Source of the DNA: Paludibacteraceae bacterium | GTDB lineage: Bacteria; Bacteroidota; Bacteroidia; Bacteroidales; Paludibacteraceae | DNA length: 64,000 bases | Assembly: GCA_024401435.1 (NCBI GenBank) | Contig: JAKSLB010000003.1 | Span: 1-64,000, forward strand | Direction: 5' to 3' | Shown here: piece by piece, positions 30,263-39,430 of the stretch | Numbering within the stretch: the first letter of the stretch is position 1 | Layout: each line of letters starts with the position of its first letter | The notes under the pieces: generated by a model | The model's database searches: none | Told to the model about the DNA's origin: nothing | Seen by the model: only the letters and a program-made list of their open reading frames with translations | Translations under genes and position numbers: made by a program

Positions 30263-30960
30263 TGGGGAAAAGAGTCGCCATAATAGATGCACGTTGTAAC
30301 GCAACCATTATCGAGCAGTTGCACAATTATGTAGAGGAGGTGTTTTTATTCAAAAGTGAAGGCATTACTTATGAATCCATCTCTTGTCACCCCGATATTT
30401 TCATCTACCAAGATGCCGACAAATTGATTATTGCCCCCAATGCGCCACAAGAACTGCACGACTGGTTACGACAGAAAGGTATCGTTTACATTCAAGGAGA
30501 GAGTCGAATTGGAACTACACTTCAGGACTCTTGCTATTATAATTGCGTGGCAACAAAAAACAGATTCTTTCACAGAGAAGGATTTACCGATTCCGCAGTT
30601 TTCAATCACAATCAAAGGAAAGAATTCATTCAACTACCGCAATCTTATACCAGATGTTCCATGTTACCGCTAACAGAAGAAACCTTCATCACCTCTGATA
30701 CAGGCATACACAAAGCATTACAGAAGAACGGACTAACCTCATTTTTGTTTTCACCGAATGAAATTCAGATTGCTGTCCATCATAATGGATTTTTAGGAGG
30801 CACCTGTGGAATCGCTGATGAGAAAATATTCTTTTTAGGTAATCCATTATTACACAAAGACGGAGAACGATTATACCAATTCATAGAAAAAAGTGGTTTG
30901 GAAATCATTCCGCTCTGCAATGAGAAATTGTATGACGGAGGTGGAATATTTTTTCTATGA
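30262..30960 (+). CDS. Conserved protein, possible GME-fold (DUF6873-like)
   Basis: This 232-aa soluble protein of uncertain family has no signal peptide or membrane segment. Its features recall a DUF6873/GME-type (amidinotransferase-like) fold: DARCNATIIEQL near the start, a central GESRIGTTLQDSCYYNCVAT, FLGGTCGIADEKIFFLG, and a Gly-rich end LYDGGGIFF. The assignment rests on remembered family patterns and should be treated as tentative. The start codon overlaps the YitT stop (TAATG), indicating coupling as the last gene of the operon. Confidence 0.6.
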   Translation: MGKRVAIIDARCNATIIEQLHNYVEEVFLFKSEGITYESISCHPDIFIYQDADKLIIAPNAPQELHDWLRQKGIVYIQGESRIGTTLQDSCYYNCVATKNRFFHREGFTDSAVFNHNQRKEFIQLPQSYTRCSMLPLTEETFITSDTGIHKALQKNGLTSFLFSPNEIQIAVHHNGFLGGTCGIADEKIFFLGNPLLHKDGERLYQFIEKSGLEIIPLCNEKLYDGGGIFFL

Positions 30961-31052
30961 TGTCAAAAAAAGGACTTGATGGAAAAAATTCATTTTCTGC
31001 CAAATTTTCCGCACATGGACAAATCGACAGAATTCTATTTAAATATTAGTTT

Positions 31053-31068
31053 TGGCACACTTTATGCA
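31053..31068 (+). promoter_or_regulatory. Sigma-54-like promoter
   Basis: TGGCACACTTTATGCA matches the -24/-12 consensus TGGCACGnnnnTTGCW at 10 of the 12 fixed positions, with the required 10-base spacing between the GG and GC pairs. Transcription would start near 31080, about 72 bases before the small ORF at 31152. No enhancer site was identified. Confidence 0.6.
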
Positions 31069-31151
31069 AGCATATTGAGTGAGCAGTCCAGCATTTCGCT
31101 ACTGAACACGACTCATATTACATAACAAATTAATTTTTAAGGAGGTTTAAT

Positions 31152-31268
31152 ATGGGAGCAGCTGGTAACAAAAAGCCAAAAGGTGCAAAGACAGGCAAGC
31201 ATGCACCTGCCTATGCAGTTGAAGAGTCTAAAAGCTCAGAAAACACTTTCAACAAGAAGAAAAAATAA
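31152..31268 (+). CDS. Small basic protein (38 aa) with strong ribosome binding site
   Basis: The frame encodes MGAAGNKKPKGAKTGKHAPA followed by YAVEESKSSENTF and a Lys-rich end. It is very basic and probably disordered, with no Cys, membrane segment or signal peptide. AAGGAGG lies 7 bases before the ATG, an almost perfect Shine-Dalgarno sequence that is unusual among genes of this window. A sigma-54-like promoter precedes it and a hairpin follows 25 bases after the stop. This complete little transcription unit is the main evidence that it is a real gene. The function is unknown; a nucleic-acid-binding role is only suggested by charge. Confidence 0.7.
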   Translation: MGAAGNKKPKGAKTGKHAPAYAVEESKSSENTFNKKKK

Positions 31269-31293
31269 TTGTCACATTGGAAGTGTAAAAAAT

Positions 31294-31328
31294 CTAAGGG
31301 AGACCGAATTTCGTTCGATCTCCCTTAG
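31294..31328 (+). terminator. Terminator hairpin after the small basic protein
   Basis: CTAAGGGAGA...TCTCCCTTAG forms a stem extended by CGAA/TTCG. On the plus strand it is followed only by a short T-rich stretch; on the minus strand it is followed by AT6, so it may work better in that direction. Confidence 0.6.
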
Positions 31329-31854
31329 TTATTAATATCGTGTTAATTTTCTAATTTTCTTAATATTGCTGTCCGATAAAAATAAAACAGCATGAAAATT
31401 CAGTCCACTAAGCCAATAAATACGCAAAGAGGATTCTTTTTTTGAAAACCAAGCCCCATAATCAAACAACGATAGTTGAATCGGAGGATCTTTGGACTGT
31501 TCGATTATTTTTTTCCAATCCCTTTCAGGTTCACTTAAGAAAGCTTTCCTGGCTGGAAGCCAGTATCTAAGTAACCGATGGCAACGCCTTCGGCACAAGA
31601 TACACGCATCCCATCTGCCTGGAAGGCAGTACCTTGGCCCAATACCTAATTATTGGTGTCCGTTAAACGTGAAAATAAATTTATAACACGTTAAAAGATA
31701 GTGAGTACGGATATAAAGACTTGAGACAAATCCCCTATATTTTTTCTATCTCAGCAGAGGGAATACCTGTAATTTCAGCAATATTCTCAATGGGAAAACC
31801 TATTGATTTCATTTTTTTCGCATTGGCAATTTTCCCAATTTCAAATGAATACTC
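31329..31854. repeat. Intergenic region with interspersed repeats R2 and R1
   Basis: About 31412-31500 matches 4752-4835 (R2; shared AACCAAGCCCC and AATCAAACAACGA). On the minus strand this copy keeps an open frame reading QLSLFDYGAWFSKKES, which the 4.7-kb copy has lost, so R2 may derive from a coding element. 31548-31640 has CTGGCTGGAAGCCAG and CTGCCTGGAAGGCAG palindromes. 31652-31725 is the longest R1 copy (GTGTCCGTTAAACGTG ... AAATTTATAACACG ... GTACGGATAT). No intact transposase is present. Confidence 0.55.
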
Positions 31855-31891
31855 AAAAAAAGTAGAGACAAGGCGCATACCTTGTCTCTAC
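31855..31891 (-). terminator. Rho-independent terminator of metG
   Basis: GTAGAGACAAGG pairs perfectly with CCTTGTCTCTAC around a TATGCG loop and is followed by T7 on the minus strand, 22 bases after the metG stop. Confidence 0.9.
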
Positions 31892-31912
31892 TTCCTTATA
31901 AAAACATAATTA

Positions 31913-33973
31913 TTAACCTACTTGAACGCCATTAGCAGTCTTTTTAGATGGAGAGACAACCACTAAATTGCCATCACTATTAACAGCAGAGAGAATCATT
32001 CCCTGGCTATCAATACCCATCATCTTACGAACTGGGAAATTAGCCACGAAACAGATTTGTTTTCCCACCAATTCATTTGGATCTGGATAAGATTTTGCAA
32101 TTCCCGATAGAATAGTTCTTCCACCCATTCCATCCTCAATTTTGAATTGTAATAACTTATCAGATTTTTTCACCTTTTGGCATTCCAAAACTGTACCTAC
32201 ACGGATATCCAATTTAGCAAAGTCATCGATTGTACTTTGTCCGTTGACAGGCTCTGGTTGCCAATTATTCTTTTCGTTTTCTTTCTTGATGTTTGCCAAG
32301 CGTTGCATTTGAGCGTCAATAGCATCATCTTCTATTTTATCGAAAAGTAATTCAGCCTTACCTAATTCAGCACCAGTCTTCAACAAATCAATCTTTCCTA
32401 ATTGGTTCCAATCGAAGGTTTGCATATTCAACATCTTACGAAGTTTCTCTGATGAGAATGGCAAGAATGGTTCAAATGCAATCGCTAAGTTAGCAGCAAT
32501 TTGTAAACCAATATGGAGAATAGAAGCTGTTCTTTCCATATCTGTCTTTGCCAATTTCCAAGGCTCTGTTTCTGCCAAATACTTGTTTCCGATACGAGCC
32601 AAGTTCATCGCTTCTTTCTGAGCATCACGGAACTTAAAGTTGTCTAACAAGTTTTCCAATTTAGCTTTGACGTCAGCAAACTCCTTCAATGTTTCCTGAT
32701 CATAATCAGCCAACTGAGACAAAGAAGGAACTTTTCCGTCGAAATATTTCTGTGTCAACACCAATGCACGGTTAACGAAGTTACCATAGATAGCCACCAA
32801 TTCACTATTGTTACGAGTTTGGAAATCTTTCCATGTAAAATCATTATCCTTTGTTTCTGGTGCATTTGCTGTCAATACATAACGAAGGGTATCTTGTTTA
32901 CCTGGGAAATCAACAAGATATTCGTTCAACCACACTGCCCAGTTACGAGAGGTGGAGATCTTATCGCCCTCAAGGTTCAAGAACTCATTACTTGGCACGT
33001 TGTCTGGTAAAATAAAGCTACCTTCAGCCTTCAACATGGCTGGGAACACGATGCAATGGAAAACAATATTATCTTTTCCGATGAAATGAATCAAACGAGT
33101 TTCAGGATCTTTCCACCACTTCTCCCAATCACCATATTTTTCAGGATTGTTTTCACACATCTCCTTCGTGTTACTGATATAACCAATTGGTGCATCAAAC
33201 CACACATAAAGGACCTTTCCTTCCGCACCTTCCACTGGTACTGGAATACCCCACTCCAAGTCACGGCTCACTGCACGAGGTTGAAGACCCGTATCCAACC
33301 AACTCTTACATTGACCATATACATTCGTTCTCCACTCTTTATGATCCTCCAAAATCCATTTACGCAACCACTCTTCGTGTTTGTCTAATGGCAAATACCA
33401 GTGTTTCGTAGAACGCAAAACGGGTTTAGCACCCGACAATTTGCTAACAGGATTAATCAACTCTTCAGGAGAAAGAGCACTACCACATTTTTCACATTGA
33501 TCACCATAAGCACCTTGTGCATGACAACGAGGGCATTCACCTACGATGTAACGGTCTGCCAAGAATGTTTTAGCTTCTTCATCGTAATATTGATCACTGG
33601 TTTTCTCAATGAAACCATTTTTATCATAAATAGTGCGGAAGAAATCGGAAGCAATCTTATGATGTGTTTGTGAAGTTGTACGAGAATATACGTCAAAGGA
33701 AATTCCAAACTCTTGGAATGAATCTTTGATAATCTTATGATAACGGTCGACTACATCCTGAGGAGTACAACCTTCTTTTTTAGCACGAATAGTAACTGGC
33801 ACTCCGTGTTCATCCGAACCACCAATAAAGACAACATCCTCACCTTTCAAACGAAGGTAGCGTACATAAATATCTGCTGGAACATACACGCCAGCCAAGT
33901 GTCCGATATGAACAGGACCATTAGCGTATGGCAAAGCTGATGTTACCGTTGTACGTTTAAATTTTTTATCCAT
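31913..33973 (-). CDS. metG: Methionyl-tRNA synthetase
   Basis: This 686-aa enzyme charges tRNA-Met. The class I signature HIGH is in PVHIGHLAG (about 21-26). The zinc-binding knuckle has [18 protein letters not shown] near 147-164, and the KMSKS loop reads KISTS. A C-terminal EMAP/Trbp111-type tRNA-binding and dimerisation domain covers about 580-686 ([28 protein letters not shown]). The length is normal for the long, dimeric form. A -7 element lies at 34009 and a strong terminator at 31855, so it is monocistronic. Confidence 0.97.
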   Translation of the reverse strand: MDKKFKRTTVTSALPYANGPVHIGHLAGVYVPADIYVRYLRLKGEDVVFIGGSDEHGVPVTIRAKKEGCTPQDVVDRYHKIIKDSFQEFGISFDVYSRTTSQTHHKIASDFFRTIYDKNGFIEKTSDQYYDEEAKTFLADRYIVGECPRCHAQGAYGDQCEKCGSALSPEELINPVSKLSGAKPVLRSTKHWYLPLDKHEEWLRKWILEDHKEWRTNVYGQCKSWLDTGLQPRAVSRDLEWGIPVPVEGAEGKVLYVWFDAPIGYISNTKEMCENNPEKYGDWEKWWKDPETRLIHFIGKDNIVFHCIVFPAMLKAEGSFILPDNVPSNEFLNLEGDKISTSRNWAVWLNEYLVDFPGKQDTLRYVLTANAPETKDNDFTWKDFQTRNNSELVAIYGNFVNRALVLTQKYFDGKVPSLSQLADYDQETLKEFADVKAKLENLLDNFKFRDAQKEAMNLARIGNKYLAETEPWKLAKTDMERTASILHIGLQIAANLAIAFEPFLPFSSEKLRKMLNMQTFDWNQLGKIDLLKTGAELGKAELLFDKIEDDAIDAQMQRLANIKKENEKNNWQPEPVNGQSTIDDFAKLDIRVGTVLECQKVKKSDKLLQFKIEDGMGGRTILSGIAKSYPDPNELVGKQICFVANFPVRKMMGIDSQGMILSAVNSDGNLVVVSPSKKTANGVQVG

Positions 33974-34008
33974 TTTATATTGTTTTTGTTATTTTCTCAA
34001 ATAGAATG

Positions 34009-34016
34009 CAAAGATA
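34009..34016 (-). promoter_or_regulatory. Bacteroidales -7 element of metG
   Basis: TATCTTTG, the commonest form of the -7 box, lies 36 bases upstream of the metG ATG. Confidence 0.5.
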
Positions 34017-34055
34017 AAATTTTTCGTGTGTTTTTTTGTAACAGATAATCACTAA

Positions 34056-34961
34056 TTATTTTGACTTACTACGATTTACAATCGCAACACCCACAAAAAC
34101 GAGGATAGCAGCCAAAACTTTTTCCCATGTCAACACATCCATTCCCAAATACACACTCAATCCGGAAGCTACAATGGGTTGGACATAAGAGTATAGGCTG
34201 ACCAACGTGGGACGTATCTGTTTCTGTGCATAAGAGATTAGCAAATAAGCTAAAAACGTGGAGAAGACCACCACCCACAAAATCAACAAAATCAGTTTGG
34301 ATGAGAACTGGGCGTAAGGCAAGGAAACGAGATTTGACATTCCCAAAGGGATAGAAACCAATGCAGAGAAGGTAAACATCCACTTCATAAAGGTCACAAC
34401 ACTATACTTTACAATCACCGGGCGAAAGATTCCCAAGTAAGATGAGAAGAAAAGTGCGTTTAACACAATCAGAAAGATTCCCAAGAAAGAAGAGGACGAG
34501 ACTCCATTGGAAGCGAACACCGAATTATAGATCAAAAAGATAACACCCGCAAAACTGATTAAAACGCCAACCACTTTTTTAAGTGTGATAGGTTCCTTGA
34601 CAAAGATGGCAGCCATAAACATGGTGAAAATCGGTGTCAACGAAGCCACAACCGCCGTATCCATAGGTGTTGTCATCTTGATAGCCACCAAGAAAGTCAT
34701 TTGTGTAAGGAAAAGTCCTAACATAGAAGCAAAAAAGATTTTCAGCAAATCTTTTCGTTCCACTTTTTCCGCAGGTTTAAGTAGAGACAAAAGCCAAAAC
34801 AGGACTGCTGCACCAAAAGCACGGAAACAAAAAACACACAAAGGAGGCACCAAACCCGAGAGTGCAATCTCACGACAAGCGACAATATTGAAGCCAAAGA
34901 TGAGATAACAGACAAAGGCAGCCAAATGTCCCATTAAGTTTGTATTTGTAACTCCTTTCAT
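34056..34961 (-). CDS. EamA/DMT family inner-membrane transporter
   Basis: This 301-aa protein has about ten membrane helices arranged as two EamA repeats (LAAFVCYLIFGFNIVACREI in the first; FLGIFLIVLNALFFSSYLGI in the second). The second repeat ends with LVSLYSYVQPIVASGLSVYL and WEKVLAAILVFVGVAIVN, typical of drug/metabolite transporters. The substrate is not predictable. It lies between metG and tRNA-Arg and all point the same way, but the tRNA has its own terminator. Confidence 0.9.
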   Translation of the reverse strand: MKGVTNTNLMGHLAAFVCYLIFGFNIVACREIALSGLVPPLCVFCFRAFGAAVLFWLLSLLKPAEKVERKDLLKIFFASMLGLFLTQMTFLVAIKMTTPMDTAVVASLTPIFTMFMAAIFVKEPITLKKVVGVLISFAGVIFLIYNSVFASNGVSSSSFLGIFLIVLNALFFSSYLGIFRPVIVKYSVVTFMKWMFTFSALVSIPLGMSNLVSLPYAQFSSKLILLILWVVVFSTFLAYLLISYAQKQIRPTLVSLYSYVQPIVASGLSVYLGMDVLTWEKVLAAILVFVGVAIVNRSKSK

Positions 34962-34981
34962 GATCGATATAAGTAAAAATT

Positions 34982-35014
34982 AAAAAAGCGCTGGAACAAA
35001 TTTGTTTCAGCGCT
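34982..35014 (-). terminator. Rho-independent terminator of tRNA-Arg
   Basis: AGCGCTGAAACAAATTTGTT pairs with the following CCAGCGCT-containing arm and ends in a T6 run. It abuts the CCA end of the tRNA. Confidence 0.85.
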
Positions 35015-35091
35015 TGGTGATCGAGGAGGGATTCGAACCCTCGACCCACAGCTTAGAAGGCTGTTGCTCTATCCAACTGAGCTACCCGACC
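35015..35091 (-). tRNA. tRNA-Arg (TCT)
   Basis: A 77-base cloverleaf is visible. The acceptor GGTCGGG pairs with CTCGATC, the D-arm is GCTCAGTTGGATAGAGC, and the anticodon loop CTTCTAA is closed by ACAGC/GCTGT, giving anticodon TCT. The T-arm is GAGGGTTCGAATCCCTC and the 3' CCA is encoded. A TATCTTTG -7 box lies at 35110-35117. Confidence 0.95.
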
Positions 35092-35109
35092 ATCCTTTTT
35101 TTGCGATTG

Positions 35110-35117
35110 CAAAGATA
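35110..35117 (-). promoter_or_regulatory. -7 element of tRNA-Arg
   Basis: TATCTTTG lies 19 bases upstream of the mature tRNA 5' end. Confidence 0.5.
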
Positions 35118-35269
35118 AAACTATTTTTATTCATTGCAAAATTTTTGTTCCTTTTTGTGGCGTTTTGCAAACGACTTCTACATTTATCCCTTCTAAACCG
35201 TAAAGACACAAAAAGGAGAATGTGACACACAGTCTCATTCTCCTCTGCGCTCTTATTAGAATTAGGAAT

Positions 35270-35404
35270 TTATTCTTCCACACCAGGAATCAACGGTGCC
35301 CAACCAGGTTGCAGTCCTTCTCCTTCACCACTAGTTGCAATAACATCGTTTACCGTAATCTCAATCATCTCCATTTCTGGAGTTTCAAATATTTGTCTTT
35401 CCAT
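35270..35404 (-). CDS. Short peptide with conserved N-terminal half (44 aa)
   Basis: The frame reads MERQIFETPEMEMIEI then TVNDVIATSG, followed by a Gly/Pro-rich tail with a single Trp, ending PLIPGVEE. Residues 4-26 are identical to those of the 46-aa peptide at 21149-21289, while the tails are unrelated. The ATG at 35404 is preferred to a longer upstream start because it aligns with that paralogue. The gene follows the BspA-like LRR protein by 138 bases on the same strand, just as the other copy follows the ubiquitin-domain protein. Function is unknown. The constant front and variable back recall leader/core peptides, but no processing enzyme is seen. Confidence 0.75.
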   Translation of the reverse strand: MERQIFETPEMEMIEITVNDVIATSGEGEGLQPGWAPLIPGVEE

Positions 35405-35542
35405 ATTTTTATCATTTAAGGGGTCTTCTACAAGCTCCCGATTATTAATTTTATACAACAGTTATTTCTTAATCTTTTGTGCGATTTTGAAATCTATCCA
35501 TTGAATAATATGGAGTGAATACAGATTCACCCCATACTGCTC

Positions 35543-38500
35543 TTATTTTACAATCACTTTCACGCCGTTTATCAAATAAACACCCTGAGCAAAATCTCCA
35601 AGATTGTTCAAACCTTCCTGATAGTTCACACACTTGATGATTTGTCCGTTGAGGTTGCAGACTGTTGCCACACCTGGTTCACTCGCAACAAGTATGATAT
35701 TGTTGTCTTGGGCATATATGATAACTTGATCTGCATTGGCATTTGATTGGAGAGTGGTGTTGTCATCCTGCTGTGCCATGTAATCCTCATAACTGCCGAC
35801 AAAGACAACATTTCCGCGACTTGATTTCAAATTGCTACCAGACGATGATCCTCCCTCTGATGATTGTCCCATTTTTTGTACATAGCAGCGGAAAGGCGCA
35901 ACACCTTCTTCCGTATTCTTTTGGAACATATTGCTATTCACATCGAACAAATAATAATTGGCAGCATCTTCTGACGATAATTTCTCGCAGGTACCTGCCA
36001 TGGTGTATTGACCGCAATTCACACCTGCAGTCAAATCATCTGTGGCTGCAACATTCACATTAGCATTCGAGAATACAATTTCTTGATCTTTCAAACTGTA
36101 CTTTCCGAAACCATCTCCGGGGAAAGAGATGATGTATGGCATTCCAGCTTCGAATTTAGCATCTGAGATATGGGAGAAATACAATGTGTTTTCGTTATCC
36201 ATGACTGGTTCTTTTGCCCAGAAGTCATTTCCGGCTGATATGTTCTCTGCGGTTTTCTCCTTTCCTCCATAGTTGAATGGAGTGATAGAAGCGCCACCTG
36301 CCGTCACTGTCGCTGCAGTGAATGGCAAATAAAGTGTTTCCCATCCCGTTTCTCCTTCGACCTTCTCATTATAAATCGAAGGGGTACGAGTGTAGGAAAT
36401 TTCATTTGCAAGGAAACCGACTGAGAAGTATACTGGTAAATTATCAACCAAGCGGATAGAATTAGCTACATATTGATTTTCATCCATCAACCATATAACG
36501 TTTTCACTTTGTGTAAGGTCGAAATTAGGGTCGTATATATACTCCTCCACAACAGCGATGTAGTTGAAAGAATATTTTTTGTCCATGGATATTTTGCCCA
36601 GCTCGTATTTTCTACCGTCATAGTATATTTTAGCTTTGTACGAAGGCATATATTCTTGTATGTCTGCGAATGGCAGCTGACCGAGAGTGCTACTTTTATA
36701 GTCATCTAACGTTCCCTCAGGGACAAGCAGTTTTGTCCCATTTAACATTCCATAACCTTTATTACTACCGAACGAAGTTCCATCTTTAATTGTTAGGGAA
36801 GAAGGGTCATACTGCTTCATCGTTATAGACTCAAGGCTCTTACAATTAAAGAACGCATAAGAGCCGAACACTTTCAGACTGCCTGGAAGAGTAACCATTC
36901 TGAGAGCCTCACACTCAGAGAAAGTACAATTAAGAGAATCAACTGGTCCTAAAATTTCTGCCTCTTTAAGATTTTCACAGAAATGGAATGGTTGTGCACC
37001 CATTTTAGTCACACTTGCAGGAACAACAACAGAAGAAAGTCCTGTTTTTTGGAATGCCTCTTCTCCGATATAAGTTACCGTATTTGGTATCTCGATGTAT
37101 GTAAGTTTTTCACATCCATTGAAAGCATGCTTACCAATACCCGCTACGGTGTATTGTTTTCCTGATTCATCACTTACCGTAGCAGGAAGCTCCAATTCAC
37201 CCTCATAGCAGTTCCCTGCTGCAACCTCTACCGAGTCTTTCCCGATTCGGGTATAAACAATACCATCTGCAACAAATTCATTTATCGGCTCTATGGATTT
37301 AAACCCTAAACCTGACCATGCTTCGTCTCCTTTGTATAAAGTCAAAGCCTCCGCTGGAACATAAAGAGTAATATTACTCAACGTACCAAAATTTTTATAA
37401 ACTTCTGCATCTACCTTTGAAATGTCTGGCTGATTCAATGTTACAGTTTCTATAGGGCAACCATCGAAAGCGGCACTTCCGATACTAGTCACATTGGGGA
37501 AGGAAACTTCTGTCAAACCGGAACAAGATTTGAAAGCCATGTCTCCGATACTTGTCGCATTAGGGAAAGTAACTTTTGTCAGGTCGAGACAACTATAGAA
37601 GGCACCAATTGCGATACTTTTCGCACTGGGGAAGCTAACATTTGCCATTTTTTTACATTTATAGAAGGCATTATTTCCGATACTTATCACATTGGGGAAG
37701 GAAATTTTTGTTAGGTTTCCACAATGATAGAAGGCATTACCCCCGATACTTGTTGCATTGGGGAAGGAAAGTTCTGTCAGGTAGTCACAATTATAGAAAG
37801 CATTTTTCTCGATACTTGTTGCATTGGGGAAGGAAACATCTGTTAGGCTGCCACAGTCCGAGAAGGCTTCAGTTCCGATAATTTTCGCATTGGGGAAGGA
37901 AACATCTGTTAGGCTGCCACAATTATAGAAGGCGGAACCTCCAATATAAGTTACCGTGTTTGGAGCCACGATGCCTGTAAGCTTTTCACATTCCTTGAAA
38001 GCATTCTTACCAATACCAGCTACCGTGTATTGTTTTCCTGATTCATCACTTACCGTAGTAGGAAGCTCCAATTCACCCTCATAGCAGTTCCCTGCTGCAA
38101 CCTCTACCGAGTCTTTCCCGATTCGGGTATAAACAATACCATCTGCAACAAATTCATTTATCGGCTCTATGGATTTAAACCCTAAACCTGACCATGCTTC
38201 GTCTCCTTTGTATAAAGTCAAAGCCTCCGCTGGAACATAAAGAGTAATATTACTCAACATACCAAAATCATAATAAACATATGCATCTACCTTTGAAATG
38301 TCTGGCTGATTCAATGTTATAGTTTCTATAGGGCAATCATAGAAAGCGTCTCTTCCGATAATTGTCACATTCGGAAAGGAAACCGATGTCAGGTTGCTAC
38401 AACCATGGAAAACTTCTTCTTCGATACTTGTCACATTGGGGAAGGAAACCTCTGCCAAACTCTCACAGTTAAAGAAGGCAAATTCTCCGATACTTGTCGC

Positions 38501-38926
38501 TTTGGGGAAGGAAACTTTTTTTAGACTTTCACAATCATAGAAAGCATAATTTCCAACACTAGTCACGTTCGGGAAGGAAACTTCTGTCAGGCCGGAACAA
38601 CTATCGAAAGCATCATCACCGATATCAGTTACCGTGTTTGGAGCCACGATGCCTGTAAGTTTTTCACAATAAAGGAAAGCATCCTTACCAATACCGACTA
38701 CTGTGTATTGCTGTCCAGAATCATCACTTACTGTGGCAGGAAGTTCCAACACACCCTCATAACAAGAATTCTCCATCACTGTAGCCTTAAAGGTTGTTTC
38801 ATCCAAGGAATACTTAATACCATTCTGGGTTACTTCCGCCGCCATTGCTTCCAGCGAAAAGGCGAGGCTTGCTGCTGCCAGAATCGAGGTTCTCAGCAGA
38901 CTTTTGTGTAAAAATTTAGTTAGCAT
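35543..38926 (-). CDS. BspA-like leucine-rich-repeat surface protein
   Basis: This is a 1127-aa protein with a Sec signal peptide ending EAMAA. More than twenty LRR_5 (BspA/TpLRR-type) repeats of 23 residues follow (LTEVSFPNATSIG with AFxxC), arranged in three blocks. Two blocks begin with near-identical FVADGIVYTRIGKDSVEVAA segments. Residues ~770-1050 form a non-LRR module (SENVIW, LYLPFTAATV, LYFSHISD, MPYIISFPG) shared with the ubiquitin-domain protein at 21402-22590. A short T9SS type A-like tail follows (CNLNGQIIKCV ... FAQGVYLINGVKVIVK). BspA-type proteins bind host matrix proteins or other bacteria in oral and gut species; that role is inferred here. Confidence 0.9.
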   Translation of the reverse strand: MLTKFLHKSLLRTSILAAASLAFSLEAMAAEVTQNGIKYSLDETTFKATVMENSCYEGVLELPATVSDDSGQQYTVVGIGKDAFLYCEKLTGIVAPNTVTDIGDDAFDSCSGLTEVSFPNVTSVGNYAFYDCESLKKVSFPKATSIGEFAFFNCESLAEVSFPNVTSIEEEVFHGCSNLTSVSFPNVTIIGRDAFYDCPIETITLNQPDISKVDAYVYYDFGMLSNITLYVPAEALTLYKGDEAWSGLGFKSIEPINEFVADGIVYTRIGKDSVEVAAGNCYEGELELPTTVSDESGKQYTVAGIGKNAFKECEKLTGIVAPNTVTYIGGSAFYNCGSLTDVSFPNAKIIGTEAFSDCGSLTDVSFPNATSIEKNAFYNCDYLTELSFPNATSIGGNAFYHCGNLTKISFPNVISIGNNAFYKCKKMANVSFPSAKSIAIGAFYSCLDLTKVTFPNATSIGDMAFKSCSGLTEVSFPNVTSIGSAAFDGCPIETVTLNQPDISKVDAEVYKNFGTLSNITLYVPAEALTLYKGDEAWSGLGFKSIEPINEFVADGIVYTRIGKDSVEVAAGNCYEGELELPATVSDESGKQYTVAGIGKHAFNGCEKLTYIEIPNTVTYIGEEAFQKTGLSSVVVPASVTKMGAQPFHFCENLKEAEILGPVDSLNCTFSECEALRMVTLPGSLKVFGSYAFFNCKSLESITMKQYDPSSLTIKDGTSFGSNKGYGMLNGTKLLVPEGTLDDYKSSTLGQLPFADIQEYMPSYKAKIYYDGRKYELGKISMDKKYSFNYIAVVEEYIYDPNFDLTQSENVIWLMDENQYVANSIRLVDNLPVYFSVGFLANEISYTRTPSIYNEKVEGETGWETLYLPFTAATVTAGGASITPFNYGGKEKTAENISAGNDFWAKEPVMDNENTLYFSHISDAKFEAGMPYIISFPGDGFGKYSLKDQEIVFSNANVNVAATDDLTAGVNCGQYTMAGTCEKLSSEDAANYYLFDVNSNMFQKNTEEGVAPFRCYVQKMGQSSEGGSSSGSNLKSSRGNVVFVGSYEDYMAQQDDNTTLQSNANADQVIIYAQDNNIILVASEPGVATVCNLNGQIIKCVNYQEGLNNLGDFAQGVYLINGVKVIVK
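37149..37382. repeat. Long direct repeat inside the BspA-like gene, copy 1
   Basis: About 234 bases are repeated at 38025-38258 with one difference that I can see (C/T at 37182 or so). The offset is 876 bases, exactly 292 codons, so unequal recombination would delete or duplicate one LRR block in frame. Confidence 0.85.
38025..38258. repeat. Long direct repeat inside the BspA-like gene, copy 2
   Basis: This is the partner of 37149-37382. Both encode the block linker from the Tyr-Thr-Val preceding the LRRs through LSNITLYVPAEALTLYKGD. Confidence 0.85.
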
Positions 38927-39314
38927 AAATTACGTTTTTTATTATTAAACTTTGTAATTGAAAAAATCCTAATAATCTAAAAGCAAAAAAATCTGACAAC
39001 CGATTCAAATCATCATCAGATCTTGCGTAGTTGTGCCAAGCAAGCATATCACAAATATATAAAAATTCTTTAACTCTATTGCTTTTTGTTGTTTTTTTTC
39101 AAATATTGCCCCCAAAAAAAATCAAAAAGTAAATTACGAATTCCCATCCACTTTAAACGTCCAGCAGCGTAGGATAGAAACCATTCTTTTAGGGATATAA
39201 CATTGGTAAAACCAGAAGCATTCATAAACATTATTTCCTTCAAGGAATAAACAAGATTATGACCCAAGATAAAAAAAGGATGCATCACATTTGACACATC
39301 CTTTTTTTTTCGAG
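38927..39314. other. Intergenic region between LRR gene and tRNA-Met
   Basis: It contains a possible -7 box for the LRR gene (TATATTTG on the minus strand at 39052-39059) and the hairpin at 39271-39310. A 73-codon minus-strand frame (39076-39297) begins inside that hairpin and has no recognisable relative, so it is not called as a gene. Confidence 0.4.
39271..39310 (-). terminator. Terminator of tRNA-Met
   Basis: AAAGGATGTGTC ... GATGCATCCTTT forms a stem flanked by A and T runs and could act in either direction. It starts 5 bases after the tRNA. Confidence 0.75.
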
Positions 39315-39388
39315 TAGCGGGATCGAGAATTGAACTCGAGACCTCCGGGTTATGAATCCGACGCTCTAACCAACTGAGCTATCCCGCC
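39315..39388 (-). tRNA. tRNA-Met (CAT)
   Basis: A 74-base cloverleaf: acceptor GGCGGGA/TCCCGCT, D-arm GCTCAGTTGGTTAGAGC, anticodon loop TTCATAA giving CAT, and T-arm CGAGTTCAATTCTCG. CCA is not encoded. From sequence alone, elongator Met is likely, but a lysidine-type tRNA-Ile with CAT cannot be fully excluded. Confidence 0.9.
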
Positions 39389-39414
39389 ATCCCATTCATT
39401 TCTGAATTGCGGTG

Positions 39415-39422
39415 CAAAGATA
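39415..39422 (-). promoter_or_regulatory. -7 element of tRNA-Met
   Basis: TATCTTTG lies 27 bases upstream of the tRNA, back to back with the divergent promoter at 39431. Confidence 0.5.
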
Positions 39423-39430
39423 CACTTTTT

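Noticed and set aside
31332..31598. 88-codon minus-strand frame
   Set aside because: It lies within repeats R2 and the GGAAGCCAG palindromes; only about 20 codons are shared with another copy, so it is treated as a repeat remnant.
39021..39048. TTGGCACAACTACGCAAG on the minus strand upstream of the BspA-like gene, resembling a sigma-54 promoter
   Set aside because: The GG-to-GC spacing is one base short of the required ten.
39076..39297. 73-codon minus-strand frame before tRNA-Met
   Set aside because: Its start lies inside the tRNA-Met terminator hairpin and no family is recognised, though its amino acid composition is not absurd.
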